Positions 35,862-49,353 are shown, counted from the first letter of the stretch. The stretch is DNA of 64,000 nt from Limonium bicolor (GCA_023374045.1 CM041776.1:323417925-323481924), one strand, 5' to 3'. Notes: a model not told the origin generated them from the sequence alone. A program made the numbers and translations.

Positions 35862-37409
35862 GGCGGCACTCCACTTGTCCTGAAACCTGTTCATAACATC
35901 CATAGCTAGCAAGGGCCTCAATCATTGTCGTTTGATCACAAGTGCATTGATCTCTTAACCGAGCTATCATAGCAATTCAAACAAAAATTCTCATGATAAC
36001 CAAATTAAATAATCATTTCGTAAGCATAGCTAGGTAAACTAATTATTTAATTTTGTCCTAATATAAAAAACTAGAGATTCAAGAGATAGGGTTTAGAGGA
36101 TAGGTTCATGACTTAAAATTTGAAGCTTAGATGTTAACAGTGTATGAATATTGTAGGAATACCCGAATTATTGATTTAGGTATTCTAAGCTTTAAGATTG
36201 ATGTCTTAAAAATATAGAAATTAGAGGTTTGGAAAGGATAATTTTTTGTAAATCATTGCTGTAATTTTTTTTTAAAAAAAAAACTCTCTCAAGATTCTAT
36301 ATATGTTGGGCAATTTCACATTCAGGGTTTGTTTTTGGTAATCAGAATAATTTTCTCTCATATTGTTTGTTTAGTCAAATTTTCCCACTGGTAGCAAAGG
36401 GAAGAGAAATGAGATTACTCCAAATTCCTGTAACTTGAGTCCCTACTCCTACTAGGAAACGAGGTTCACTTTCCCCCTTATACTTTGACCGTTGATATAT
36501 GGTAATTGACCAATGATCAACAACCATTGACCAGTGATTGGTAGATGTTGTCCGACCATTATGACCATTGACTAGCAGCTGTTGATCATTAACAGTGACC
36601 ATTAACCGGTTTTATTCATTTTCATTTCCCATGTACAAACAAACAGTTAGAAAAATAAAAAAAAACTTTTATATTCCCCTTCATTTCTTTTACGTATTAA
36701 TTTTGATAGTTTATATGCGATGTATCAATAAGTTAAAATTTACATTCTCATAATTTCACAAATTTCAACCAACATGTTGAGATATACATCTCCATCCTTA
36801 CTTCATTGCCATTTGACATCAATATTTAACATAAAAGATAAATTAATTTTAAGTTTTGGAAATAATTCCTCCCATGATAAACTATAAATTACATAATTTA
36901 ATGTTATGAAAGTTTAATATTCAAGTGGAAAACCCATAAAATAAACAAAAAGGTCAACTCAAGATAGAAAGAGTATTTTCTCAGCTATCGCATAGTGAAA
37001 TTATGATTCTATACAAACTACATACACTCAAAAATAACTTATAGTCAGTGTTGACTGACAATCAATATTTTCAGTCTTTTTTCTTTTCTATATGTTAGAA
37101 ATAACAGGCTGAAATGAATTGATGGAAAATAGAAAATTTAAACCGGGTCCAAATGATCATCAACTCAATCCTCCACCAGCTCAGATGTATATTCAGTCTT
37201 TTTGTCCTGTTGAACAAGTATAAAGCACTATGCCTATGTTATCAAAAATTCCAACGGGTCAACTTTTTTTAAAAAAAGTTTCCAACGGGTCCTTTTCTAC
37301 ACTTATGCTCAAAGAATTAACAAGAACTTTGACCAAAAAAAGAAGAATTAATTTTTTCTTCAATTTGGTGCTACAGTAGTCACCCATCTTCCCAAAATCT
37401 AAATGCCTG
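35862..37409. other. Intergenic DNA upstream of TTG1
   Basis: No gene found. It contains AT-rich DNA and a local cluster of 'gaccattga' or 'tgatcaac' motifs at about 36490-36600. The last few hundred bases are the likely promoter region. Confidence 0.5.
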
Positions 37410-37416
37410 TATAAAC
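37410..37416 (+). promoter_or_regulatory. Candidate TATA box of TTG1
   Basis: 'tataaac' lies 145 bp ahead of the start codon, the only good TATA match close upstream. It would give a 5' UTR of roughly 110-120 nt, and I see no ATG between it and 37561. Confidence 0.5.
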
Positions 37417-37560
37417 CACTCAATCCAAGTTTCTGCCACGGACGGGCTTGACCCTGGAGACCAGAATTCCCTACCGCCTTGTTTCATAAAAAAAAGGGAA
37501 TCTCCTACCACTCTCCTCCCGTCCGGCCGTCCACACGGGAGAGGAATCGGATCGAGAAAG

Positions 37561-38655
37561 ATGGATAATTCAACCCAGGAATCTCACCCCCAATCGGAGA
37601 GCTTAATAAGCTATGAATCGCCGCACCCAATTTACGCCGTTTCCTTCTCCCCTACGCCCTCTCCTTCCCCATCTTCCTCTTCCTCCGCCGCCCACCACAC
37701 CACCGGCGTTGGCGCCGGAGGAGGAAACAACCAGTACATCGCAGTGGGTAGCTTCATCGAGGATTATAACAATCGCGTCGACATACTCACCTTCGACGAC
37801 GAATCTCTTACCCTAACCCCAAACCCATCTCTCTCCTTCCCCCATCCATACCCTCCCACCAAGTTAATGTTCCAGCCAAACCCAAACCCTACTTCTCTCT
37901 CCTCCTCCAGCTCTACCATTCTTGCTTCCTCTGCTGACTTCCTCCGCCTATACAGTCTCCAACCGGACGCCCCCACCATCGAGCCAATCTCTGTCCTGAA
38001 CAACTCCAAATCCAGTGAGTTCTGCGCCCCACTCACTTCCTTCGACTGGAACGACGTCGTCCCGACCCGTATCGGCACCTGCTCCATCGACACCACCTGC
38101 ACGATCTGGGATATCGAGAAGGGTGTAGTTGAAACCCAGCTAATCGCTCACGACAAAGAAGTCTACGACATTGCTTGGGGTGACGCCGGGGTGTTCGCAT
38201 CTGTCTCCGCTGACGGGAGTGTCCGGATCTTTGATCTTAGGGATAAGGAGCATTCCACCATTATTTACGAGTCTCCGGAGCCGGATACTCCTTTGTTAAG
38301 ATTGGCGTGGAACAAGCAGGATCTCAGATACATGGCGACTATCTTGATGGATAGCAATAAAGTTGTGATCTTGGATATTAGAGCTCCCACCATGCCTGTT
38401 GCGGAGCTTGAGAGGCATACGGCTAGTGTGAATGCGATTGCGTGGGCTCCCCAAAGTTGTAGGCATATTTGTTCCGCTGGGGATGATACCCAGGCGCTCA
38501 TATGGGAGCTGCCCACTGTGGCCGGGCCAAACGGCATTGATCCTTTGTCTGTGTATAGGGCTGGCTCGGAGATTAATCAGGTGCAATGGTCGGCTGCTCA
38601 GCCGGATTGGATTGCTATTGCATTCTCACAGAAGTTGCAGTTGCTCAAAGTCTGA
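37561..38655 (+). CDS. TTG1: TTG1-type WD40 protein (MYB-bHLH-WD40 complex subunit)
   Basis: A single uninterrupted frame of 364 codons. The product is the WD40 scaffold that binds R2R3-MYB and bHLH factors, controlling anthocyanin and proanthocyanidin genes and, in many eudicots, trichome, root-hair and seed-coat fate. Family hallmarks: the [17 protein letters not shown] segment (about residue 60), [30 protein letters not shown] (about 140-160), then WD40 repeats at about 160-190 ([15 protein letters not shown]), 195-225 ([17 protein letters not shown]), 241-275 ([13 protein letters not shown]) and 283-320 ([19 protein letters not shown]), ending QLLKV. Arabidopsis TTG1 is about 341 residues; the extra length here is mostly a Pro/Ser/Gly-rich insertion at about residues 30-57. 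The start is supported by MDNS, shared with known TTG1 proteins, and by A at -3. No frame damage: the only clearly functional host gene in the window. The related LWD1/AN11-like clade is less likely given the near-identical core. Confidence 0.97.
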   Translation: MDNSTQESHPQSESLISYESPHPIYAVSFSPTPSPSPSSSSSAAHHTTGVGAGGGNNQYIAVGSFIEDYNNRVDILTFDDESLTLTPNPSLSFPHPYPPTKLMFQPNPNPTSLSSSSSTILASSADFLRLYSLQPDAPTIEPISVLNNSKSSEFCAPLTSFDWNDVVPTRIGTCSIDTTCTIWDIEKGVVETQLIAHDKEVYDIAWGDAGVFASVSADGSVRIFDLRDKEHSTIIYESPEPDTPLLRLAWNKQDLRYMATILMDSNKVVILDIRAPTMPVAELERHTASVNAIAWAPQSCRHICSAGDDTQALIWELPTVAGPNGIDPLSVYRAGSEINQVQWSAAQPDWIAIAFSQKLQLLKV

Positions 38656-38946
38656 GGTGAGGTGGTAGGGGGTCGTTCTATGAAATGCATGTACTAGTGT
38701 TCCCGTGGTTTTTGTTTGTGTTCACGTGTTTCTGTCTTCAGGGTGAGTATCCATGAATTTGTATCCTTTGCTCAATGTATGTACCAGTTAATGCTGACAC
38801 ACTTTTCAAATTTCTGTATCATTTCACTTGAAGTCAATTGTAACTCCACAGTACCAAGTATTTGGCAGGGTATAGGAACAACAGACAAGGCAATGGATGT
38901 TCCTGCTCAGAAGCTCGTTTTTAGGGAATTCTTGATAGAGGATGAA

Positions 38947-38961
38947 CCCCCCCCCCCCCCC
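38947..38961. repeat. C15 homopolymer
   Basis: Fifteen consecutive C on the plus strand, downstream of TTG1 and possibly in its transcript. Its length is likely unreliable in sequencing. Confidence 0.9.
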
Positions 38962-41900
38962 TGCATTTTAGCATCGCAACCAGGATAGTGTACCTCTCGG
39001 TGATTTAGTGAAACCTTATGTTTGTATACTATCCTACCAAGTCTCTGATTGTTGAAATAGATTTAGAATTTATGTGTTCTGGTGAGAACTACGTGGATAC
39101 TAGTTGGTGTTAATCTTTTCTATGAGGCTACTCTGTGTCATACTATACACATGCTGTGAACTATGACTTTCTCATTCTCGCCAAGAGCTAATTTCAGTAC
39201 AGACCTGCTTCTGAGGCTAGGAAAGGACACACGAAAGTTCCTTCGAGACATTAGATAATAAAGTAAAAGAAACCCTAATTTATGATTTGGAAGCACTTTG
39301 GGAATAAGAAAATGCTCGCAGATGGCTTTTGGTAATAAAGGAGACACTTTGTTAATTCAAACTAAAAAACATTTTTCCTGTGTGTATGGAAGAAGTTACA
39401 ACTATGTAACAGTATCTATAATAAGCTCTTATTCACTGGCCACTCCCAACAGATAGTATACAAGCTTTTAGACCTCTCACAAGACTGGGTGATCACGCAA
39501 AAAGGAAACCGCCAGATAGATGTCTTGTGGTAAATTAGTTGTTGGAAAAACACCAGATAAGGGAGGTGTCTCTATCGAGGAAAGGAAATAATGCTTGTTC
39601 CTGAAATAAGCAATATGTACTCACTCACTTGTTCTAGATATACAGTCATGGCAATATAGTTTGCCTATTCTCACACAATTAGTAAGCGAGTTACTTATTC
39701 TCTTAAAACATTGTATCACATTTGTGAGAAGATTGAAGATCCCCTCACGCTTTACATATGCATCCTTTGCAAGTCACTCTGTCAGCTTGTACCAAAACTA
39801 GCACACGAATCTCTGGTTGTTTATGTTAACATACTTGCATATCCTTTTACTGCCTTGTGCCCTATGTATGCAGTCATTGCACTTCAATTTTGTCCACTGC
39901 TACCGAGAATTAGTATGTTAGTTCCAAGTTTATTAGCTTTCTGACACAACTTTTGAATTCAAGAACAAAATGGTTTTCTTGTTATACATCTTTTTGAAGT
40001 GATGATTCTGTGTTAGAGTGAGTACTTGTTAGCATCCATGGTAGGTGTTATTAAATTTGAAATAGCATCATGGTCGAGCACAAGCTTGTGATCACTCAAA
40101 ATGTATGAGTTTGGGGTGTGTGCTGGTGGGGTGGTCATTGCATCTCATTTGTAGATGGATACTCTGTCGCTCTGCACTCTTTCATTCATAGACGGAGCCG
40201 TATAATTTGTTGTATTTCTAACCTGCTGTCACTGATTTTTTTTTAATTCCTCTGCATTTGTTTGGACAACATCAGTTAAGTTTTGCATTGCATGCTTGAT
40301 CCTCTCCTAGGGGCTATTACTTGAAGGTGATTACAAAGAGGAAAGACATGACTAACTCGCCTTGAATATGTTATCTTTTCAGGTTTACTGGGTTTTTGCC
40401 TTGTTCCGAAGGTTTACAAGTTTAATACACATTGGCCTTAAACTCAGTGAAGCAAGTATTTCATGGGACTTGGCGGCTAGTTTCATTCAGGAGAACATGC
40501 TTCCCAGAAGAATATCACATCTGAACATTGTTTGTCTTTCGTAACCCTATCCCCTGGGTTAGTACTATCCTGCTTTGTTTCCATGTGTAAGGAAGGAGCG
40601 GTGGCGACACCAGGACAATTTATGCCTTTTTCTTAACTGCGGATGTCTGGTGTCACCATGGCATTTTACTTCTAGGAGATTGTTACTCTCTGTTTGATAT
40701 AGGTAGGATGTTCACATAATGTCAAAAGGAAAACAGTACCTAAAAAGAGGTTGATTGCTTATTCTTATTGCAGTGTAGCCCGAAGGCTTTGTTAGCTTAC
40801 TACTATGAGTAGTGTCGCCAGTTGTTTTCTAATATTTTAACCTCTTCATAAGCTAGCTGCTGACTACTGAACTTGGGTGATTCTAATCAGACTAACCGTT
40901 TGTGTTTCTATTGGTATTATAATATATGGAGTGCACTATTGATTGCTGTCTCCACCACAATTCATAGTTCTACCTTCTACTTGTAGTATGCTGAAGTAAT
41001 AATCATTTTTGGTTGATTGTGTGTTGTGCAAAATGACAGCATCAAAAGGAGATAAATATTTTATGAGATTGGATGGAATCTCTTTGATAGAGTAGTATCT
41101 TGTTTTGAACTATTTACTACGTATAGTACTTGTGAAATACTGGAAAAGCAGATCACTGAGTTGAATTATTAGATGGATGGTTTTGGAAACTTGGGACTTT
41201 TTGTGAGTTGTTGATCTTGATAGAGTAGAAATAAATAAGTCTTAGTAGCATGTATGGTCTAATGTTTGTCCTTATGTGGCAACACGCAACAACCTACCAC
41301 AGCCTAGCCAAGATGTGTCTGCTTCCCACCTTGTGTGAACAACACTACACTTGAATTAGCAGCGTAGCTTGAATTATTGCATTGCATGATCTCTTATGGA
41401 ATCCAGAAGCATGCAGGAAACTCAGCTGCGCTGATCAATCAAAGATAAAGAGTTTGTGTCTAGCTAGATGCGGCATTGGTATGGAACTTCAAAAAGAGCC
41501 TTTCCGCTTGTTACCTCACTGGGCAAATTGCTCGATTGATTGGGAAAGGAGAGGCTACAAAAGGGGGGGTTGATTGTCTCATTCTTTTAACTAAAGATTG
41601 GATCACATTGTTGCACAATAGGAGGCTTTTGTTGCTTGCTGCCTGCCTGCCTGCCTAGTTTGATTTAGTGGCTGTGGCTGTGGCGTGGGTGTTTCTTTAC
41701 AGTAAGAGTCTTGGATTTTTTTTTTTGGCCTTCAACCTAAACCGGTGAATTGGGATTGTGCTGTCCAGGTCATGAAAGCAAATCCTCAACTTCAATTACC
41801 CATATCATAGTTTAAAATAACGTCACTGGTGGATATCTTTCTCTATCACATATAATATTATTCAGTATATTAAATTTACATTATTCCTCGATTGAGACTT

Positions 41901-42142
41901 ACTCGGATCACTCAAATCACCAAAAACCAAAGCAGAAGATTGTAAAAGATCTTTGTAAGACAAGTGTTCGGACATCTTCCCCGACATTTACTATACAGTA
42001 TTGTACGTTAAAAAAGTAAAGTGAGGGCATGAATTGGAGGGCGGATGATCCTTCTTAATCTCTCTTGTAGACACATCAGGAACTCCCAGCCATCCATGTT
42101 AATGATAAAATATGTATCGCCTCTCTTGTCTACACCTGGACT

Positions 42143-42225
42143 AATACTTATTCTAGACACTGTCAAGAGTAGCATATTTTTTTTTTTGATACTTACTCTA
42201 GACACTGTCAAGAGTAGCATATTTT
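42143..42225. repeat. Direct repeat, two ~38-bp copies
   Basis: The block from 'atacttattctagacac' to 'agtagcatatttt' occurs at 42143-42180 and again at about 42188-42225, separated by T-rich sequence. Confidence 0.85.
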
Positions 42226-42634
42226 ATTCAAAGCTACTGGTGAAGTTGTCTTCTCTCTATCCCGGGCTGGCATCTCTAAGCTTATAACAAATGACGCTGC
42301 CACGTTCTTAATCTTTGAACCGCCGATTTGACAAATATATATCTCATCCTAAGGCTTGTCCCTTCAATTTCAATCAATTGAGAAATGCCGACCGATCTTT
42401 GTATTGTTTCTTGTCGTCGGTAGAAGAGATGATATTAAATTGATGACAGTTATTAGATTAGTATTTGGATATAACATTCGAATAAAATAGAGGATAAATG
42501 GTAGATTGGCAATGAAATAGATACAAAACATCATTTTAAAAGTTGGTGTTCATAAATGGATCCAACATCATTTTCTTTTTTCCAAATCCTAATTCCCAAG
42601 GGAAAGATTACAACTAGTTTCATCAACAACCAAA

Positions 42635-42694
42635 GAAGGTGACTCCGTACTAAGGATGTGAAGAGAAGGTGACTCCGTACTAAGGATGTGAAGG
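42635..42694. repeat. 30-bp tandem repeat, two copies
   Basis: 'gaaggtgactccgtactaag' starts at 42635 and 42665, an exact 30-bp tandem duplication. Confidence 0.9.
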
Positions 42695-43212
42695 GTAAAT
42701 GCAATATTAGAAACTTGAGATAAGTAAAAGAGCTAGGCCTATCCTTGATCCAACTTGAAATAGAATACGAAACAAGGGAACCATATATCACAATCACCTT
42801 ATCAAATGTTTGGTTTAGTAGGATTGATGATGCATATTTTTTATAGAACCAGAGGGTTAAGGAGATTCTTAAATAGTGGAAGCATTTCACTTTCCGTTCG
42901 ATGGGTGTTATCCTCCCTTATTTGTCATTTTTCTCTGTAAGTTTAGTATAAATAGTAGGTAGCCTAGATCAGTAAAGACATTGACAGTTTACATAATTTG
43001 GCCCTTGTGGATAGGCGGGCAGGTTACTGAGTTTGGCTCCCTTAAGAGATATTGTTCCTATTCTTTTCCCCTATTTGTTTAACTATTTTCAGTAACCTCT
43101 TGTAATACTTGTGTTCTTTTTCTTTGATACAAGTGTGCCTTAATATATCAACTGATTCCCAAACCTAAAAGGGTGATCTCATTAATTTTACAGCTGATAC
43201 TATGGTAATTAG

Positions 43213-44079
43213 TAGGGGTGGCAATATTTACCCAACCCGATAACCCGACCCATACCCAACCCGAAAATAGCGGGTTTGGGTCACGATTATTGACCCACTT
43301 AATTATTGGGTCGGGTATGGGTTACCTATTAAATTTGTGGGTTGGGTATGGGTTTAAGGTCCTAACCCGTAGTCAACCCGACCCGTTTATTTTATTTTAT
43401 TAATAATAATAATAAATAAATAATTAGATAAAAATATAAATATTTTACTAAGTAAGTGCTAACCTACTACTAATACAGATTATGTAGTATCTTTTTGATG
43501 AGAGGTTGTTTATTTGATAATACTACTTTGTTGTATTTCTTTATAAAGCAAAAAACAAGAGTATTCGTTATGTGACTTGTCAAAAGATAGTGTGTTGCTC
43601 TCTCATCCACAGCTCCCACTGTGGTCCTATCTCTTCTGTACTCTGAATATTTTTGTCTATGTTTTTGATTCTATATTCTGAAGGAGAAAATACAGTTATA
43701 TTTGGCTCAGACACGTACACATCACCTTCTTCTGTTAAGTGCCACTGAGCACGACATGTATGTGGAAAAAGAAAAAAGACGGAGGATGATGAAAACTCTG
43801 GAATATCTACCATATATTGACTGTATGATTTCATTCATTTGTAACTCCGTTTGAGCAATCATATAAAAAATTTAATTCCAGGTCTTTTAAATTTTGCATA
43901 GCCTAATTATGTTGGGTTAAGCGGGTCGGGTATGGGTTTAATCATTTTATATGGGTTGGGTATGGGTTGATAATTTGTAACCCGAATATTATTGGGTCAG
44001 GTATGGGTCAATACAATTTTAATCGGGTCAGGTATGGGTGAGCTTCAACCCGACCCATTAACCCGAATTGCCACCCCTA
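43213..44079. mobile_element. Non-autonomous hAT element (867 bp)
   Basis: The ends 'taggggtggcaat' and 'attgccacccct a' are classic Ac-type hAT termini. The flanks are perfect 8-bp copies of 'gtaattag' (43205-43212 and 44080-44087). Subterminal 'aacccgacccat' and 'gggtcgggtatgggt' motifs are repeated in both orientations at both ends. The interior frame on the minus strand (43580-43834, 84 codons) shows no transposase signature. Confidence 0.95.
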
Positions 44080-44087
44080 GTAATTAG

Positions 44088-44848
44088 GGGAAAAGGAACA
44101 AAAAAAAAAAACTTTATTGGCCTATTGTTGCAATTACCAGTAAGCCGGAAGTCCCCCAACCCAACTATCGATGAAGCTCTAGTTTTATAAATTAAGAAGA
44201 ATTGAGATAACAACATTTACGAAAAATCCTATAAAGATCATCACAATGAAATGTGTAAAAATTGATCAAAGACCTCTCAATTTTTATAAGTACTTTCGGT
44301 TAGTAAAAAAGAGAACTGAATTATTACACCATCCTAAACATATTGACCAAAACCTTAATTTAAACCAAAAAGCATGTGGCCCTTCTGGTGGAATAATTTC
44401 GATCTCTCTGGGTATGTTGTCACCAATTTATAACTATTAATAAATTCACCGGTTAAAACACACATGAGGGTTGATTTGAATGCCCATCCATGTGATGTGA
44501 GTTGATCGAACCAGCCAGTCCACATGCACCCCACACTTTTAAGAATAATATACACGTCCTTCCTTCCCAGCGTCGTCCCGTGCACATAGTACCACTAAAT
44601 TGGAATTAAGAAAAGAAAGAAGTACATAATTCCCTTTGTTCCTCTTAGTTATATATTCTGCACCTCTAATTAATTACAGAAGAATCTGAAATCTTCTGAA
44701 ACTAACCTCGGTAGACCCAAAACTTGTCAAAAGAAAAGGAAAGGTACATCTCTGATTTTAATTGATCAGCGGTGGACTCAAACTTATTGGTTTGTTCGAG
44801 ATCTCAAGTTTTTGGGTAGAAAGAAAACACAATCATAGCAATATTAGG
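44088..44848. other. Intergenic DNA between two hAT elements
   Basis: No gene recognised. AT-rich, with an A-run at about 44099-44111. Confidence 0.5.
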
Positions 44849-46345
44849 TAGACCTGGCAAAGGTGACCCGAACCAGAAAAACCGAACCAATCCAACCCGA
44901 TCCGAACCTGAACTTAAACCGAATAGTGTGACCCGAAAATCCAAACCAAACCAAACAAAAAACCGAATCAAACTGAAATTTGGTATAACCGAATCCACCC
45001 GAACCGAATCAACCCGAACCGAATCCACCCGAATGTTTTGCTAAATCTAAATCTACTATAGTTATTCCAACTGTAAAAATAATCTTGAAACCAAAAACAC
45101 ATAATGGAGATTTAGACATCCAATAAGTGTTCATTGCTCACAAATTATATATATATATATATATACATCTTCAAGCATCTCAAGCCTTGTTGTAATAAAA
45201 CATTCATAAACTGTGTTGTTACTCTTCCCACACATGGATGTTTTGCTACAAACTATAGATGTTTTGCTTTAAAATGTTTTATAATACAATTTAATGTGTA
45301 TCATTACTATTTTATAATACTATACTAATTTTGATTTTAATAAAATTAGGTTTTTTTTATGTTTAGGACATGAGACTTGGAAATGGTTTAAATGTTGATG
45401 AAGTTTAATTATAAAACCTAAACTTTTTAGTTGAGACATATACTATTCAAGATTAATGTGTATATGCCTAAAGAAAATTATGCAATAAAATGAGGAAAAT
45501 AAATATTCCAAATGGTATATTATTGTGAATCATTAGATAGACTAGCATTTTGGAGGATGAATAAGGTTTGAAGGATGAATAATCCCCACCTTATTCCATC
45601 TACCTTAACAACTTAACCTAAAATGTTGTATAAGACAATGTAATGTGTATCATTACTATTTTATATTACTCTATATTTTATAAACTTAGGTTTCTTTATA
45701 TTTAGGACTTAGAAATTGTTTTAATGTTGATGGATGGGTGTGGGCATGTAACGCTTGTGCGAGGCGGTGATGGATGGGTGTAGATGCGCGACGCTTGTGC
45801 AAGGTGATGAGCTCAGGGTGTGACGGGCGCGGGATGACGGGAGGCAAGACGTCGGGCGTGGGCGGGGTAAACTGGACGTCGATTGCCGAATATTGACCAC
45901 TAATTCACAAAAGCTTAATTTGTACTTAGTCTATACAATAAATAGTTTAAATTCATTTACAAAATTTGTCATCCAGTTTGATTTTATCCAACCTATACAC
46001 AATAGCAGTCTTGATCAACAGTAACACTATATTAAAAGAATTTGGAGTCGCATATGAAAATCAATGCAAGTTACGAAGGTTGCTTAAAATTCGTACTTTA
46101 AAATTTTTATCAATTAAACCCGGATAAATCACCGAATTTGACCTATAACCCAAAAAAACTGAATGACTCAAAGACTAACCCAAACCGAAAGCACCCAAAC
46201 CCGAACTCAACCAAACCGAAATAACCCGAAATCAAATTTAAACCATTGAACCCGATCCGATCCGAACCAAACCGAATAGTAAATATCGATAAATTGACCC
46301 GACCCGAACCGAACCCGAACCGAGTGACCCGAATTGCCAGGTCTA
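44849..46345. mobile_element. Non-autonomous hAT element (1.5 kb)
   Basis: The ends 'tagacctggcaa' and 'ttgccaggtcta' form a perfect 12-bp hAT-type TIR. Dense 'aaccgaacc' or 'cccgaac' motifs fill both subterminal regions (44865-45035 and 46120-46330). The flanking 8-mers 'atattagg' and 'ttattagg' match at 7 of 8 if two extra bases at the right end are ignored. It contains a (ta)n tract at 45147-45167 and no transposase. Confidence 0.88.
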
Positions 46346-47070
46346 AATTATTAGGTACTATACTATTTCATAGGGTCTTGTTATATTTGCATTATGAAAG
46401 CTTGTTTATTGCTTAAACCATGTGCTTAGGTCATTGCTTCCAACGGTTTAATTACATCTGGCTGCCTCTCTATCAAGACCGACCGTACCAATCAACCATT
46501 AACGTGGCCGTCTTCATCAAGGCTTGTCATGATCCAGATTCATCAAGCACCATCTAGTAGCTAGCCACCATTAAGCATGATTGATGATTACTTTAACTGA
46601 TCACTATTGAGTTAATCTTATTAATTAATTTAGTTTAATATAATAATCTGATCCTACAGTAACTCCTGACCCTACAAAGGGTGTGGTTGAGCTCCTGTTC
46701 TGATGTTAACACCTACAAAGTACTACTAGTAATTACTAGGGACTTGTGTTTGAGCTGGAAAGTGCTTTTCCACCGCCCACCACTGGCGAAAATTATCAAT
46801 TGAGATTCTTTCTTTTTTTTACTACTATTATTAGTCGACAGCATTTAACATCCGGAATCGTACGAACTGCAAGCATGACTAAATCAGATCTTAACCCAAC
46901 TCCGAGGTTCATCATGTCATTTAATGATAAGAGTACGTACTCCCTCCTGTCGATGCTAAAAAGGAGGTGAGGTGAAGTGATACATAGTACCAACGATCAG
47001 GATCGGTACTTATTTATAAGGCGTACATGAATGGGTTTCTTGAGTGCTCAAGTTAAGTGTAACTTAAATA
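46346..47070. other. Intergenic DNA without recognised gene
   Basis: No coding region. 'tactccctcctgtc' at about 46936 resembles one end of a Stowaway/mariner MITE, but no partner end is seen. Confidence 0.4.
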
Positions 47071-49168
47071 ACAACTGAAATACCCCAAACCTTGATACGT
47101 GGTTTAAATATCAAACTATGGTATGTAAAGGCTAAAAAGTGCCTTAGAAACATCAGTGAACAATTTAAACCATAGTAAATGCAGTAAAACACTAAGATAC
47201 AGTTTGAGCGAAAACATGCTCTAAGCTATGAGTGAACTTGGTTAGGACCCAAAGAGCCTACCAAGACTTAATAATATTCAATTATGATTTAATAGGGCTA
47301 ATTAAGTCCTTAGGAAACCTTAGTAGACATTGGAACCAAACAAAACATAAATAAACCTTAAGGTCAATATGGGCTAAAAGTGCTCTAAGCTTGGGATAAA
47401 TTTGTATAAGACCTAATGGTCATACCTATATCTTATAAATATGTTAATGAACATATTAAATCAATTACCAAAGAAAACCAAGCTTGAAAACAAGTTAAGA
47501 CACAAAAAGTGCTTTAAGGAGTCTTAAAGCACATTTTTGAAAAATTGTCTTGTAAATGAGTTTTGAGTGGCTAAATGTCCATCATTTCTCTTAAATATAT
47601 ATGTGTACTATATAGTATCACATTTGGATGTCTATATCAATAGGAAATCAAAAATTTCACTTCTATGTGCCTTGTTTTATGAATAGTGACTTTAATAAGC
47701 TATTTTGTAACATATGTATTTATAAGTGAGACAATTGATTAATAAAGTCTAAAATACCCCTAGGTACTATTGGGGGCCGGTTTTTAAGGTATGGTGACTC
47801 ACCACCCTTGTTAACATGCTAAGGAAATAAAGAATGACTAACTTAAGTACTATTTGCTTTTTAAGTACAAATATCTTCCAAAAAGCAAAACTTATCTCAT
47901 TCTCTCATTTCCTTCTTCATTTCCCACGTATCCAATCTTCTTCTACCTCTCTTCTTGCTGCTCTTCTACGATTTGGAATAGTACCACCAAGACTCCATCT
48001 TTGACCACTTGTAAAACCTAGCTCACTTAACCAAATCAAAAACAAACACCACCATCCTCTTCCTCTCATCAAGCTCTTCATTCCTATCTTCTCAAAATTT
48101 TAAGACCACCATTTCGGTGCCATGGAGTTCCACCATTGATGGAGCTTGAGCTTGTGTTTCTACATATTATTACTCTCCTTTGCTTCTAGGTAAGGAATCT
48201 CAAAGAAAAATCAAGTTTCCTTCATGTTTTTGCCTTGACCGAAATTGCACATTAATGGTGCTCTTGGTGTGACTTTGTTCTAGCTTCATTCCAACCGTTC
48301 ATGGGCTAGGTGGAGTCCTCTCTTCATAGATATTCAAACTCTCTTCAAAGATCAAGGTAAAACAACTACATTAATGTTTTTGAAACAATGTAAACCTAGG
48401 GTTTACAATGAGTTTAAGCTTGAAGCTTGTATACTCATTTCATTGCTTGTATATTGTTTAGTAGTTGACAAGGAATCAAATACCTTATCGGTTTTATAAG
48501 GAAACAAGAAAGAAGTTTGAATGGAAAAGAGGTAAATATACTAACCTAATGTGGTATAATGCCTTAGGAGAAGTGAGCTTATATTGCTTGTTAAAATGAT
48601 CTAAGGAGCCAAAGGTGAATGACCTAGTGAAATGCTCTCAAGGAGTTTATAAGGGCATATGTATTGTTGGGTGTAATTGCAGGTCAAAGGCATTATTTAT
48701 GTGGGAAATTCAGTGTTTATGGTTTATGCAATTTAAGGGCCTAAGAGCCATGTTATTTAAGGACCTAAGTGCAAAGCAATTTAAATTGTGCACTATATTG
48801 TGATGTAGTGTAAATTTGGTGAAGTCTTGTGTGTGATGGTGTTCTTGATGGTTTTAGGTGTTCTTGAATGAAATAAGGTAAAAACCTAAGTGTTGGGATG
48901 TGAGAATATACAAGAGAAGTTATGGCAAAATTTGGAAAATGTATAAGGAGTTCAAAGTGTTTTAAATGAGTTTTGGTGAACTAGGAAGTGCTAAGAGATT
49001 TATAAGAAAAATGAGTGACAAATTGGACAATGTTTAAAGGTGAATCAAAGTGATATTTTGGGTATTAGAATATGCCTAAGTTCATGTATGAAGTTTGGGT
49101 AATCTGTGGATGAAGAGAATAGATGAAACAAGACTTGAAATTGTCAAATTTGGGATTCTGTTACAGAG

Positions 49169-49353
49169 GTCCGGGACTTAGGTATTGGAAGATGTCCCGG
49201 ACCATACATAAAAAACAGGCCGAGAGTTGGAAAACTGTCTTGGTCCGGGACTTGGGGTGAGTACAAGGTCCCGGACCACCCTATTAAAAACAGCCGAGAG
49301 TCTCTGTAAGTATTGGTCCGGGACTTAAGGTAAGGACCAAGTCCCGGACCACT
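49169..49353. repeat. LTR hairpin array A, three ~73-bp units
   Basis: 'ggtccgggactt' starts at 49169, 49242 and 49315, each closed ~30 bp later by 'gtcccggacc' to make a 10-bp stem. Spacers share 'aaaaacaggccgagag'. The same array lies in the 3' LTR at about 58662-58845. Confidence 0.9.

Larger units (their letters stand above)
38656..43204. other. TTG1 3' region and low-repeat intergenic DNA
   Basis: No second gene recognised on either strand; frames here are short and without signatures. A good splice donor ('ctgag|gtgagg') directly follows the TGA, so a 3'-UTR intron is possible, as I recall for other TTG1 genes. A C15 run sits at 38947-38961, and a (tgcc)n microsatellite at about 41640-41657. 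This is the longest stretch in the window without an obvious transposon. Confidence 0.45.

Noticed and set aside
36325..36645. Possible Tourist/Harbinger MITE upstream of TTG1
   Set aside because: 'gtttgttt' and 'aaacaaac' occur near both ends, but no clean TIR or 3-bp TSD could be placed.
37764..38586. Minus-strand frames of 90-112 codons opposite TTG1
   Set aside because: They are shadows of a strongly biased, conserved coding sequence on the plus strand.
48615..48803. 62-64-codon frame present in both LTRs (also 58109-58303)
   Set aside because: It recurs only because the LTRs are duplicates. It shows no family signature and the ends differ by indels.
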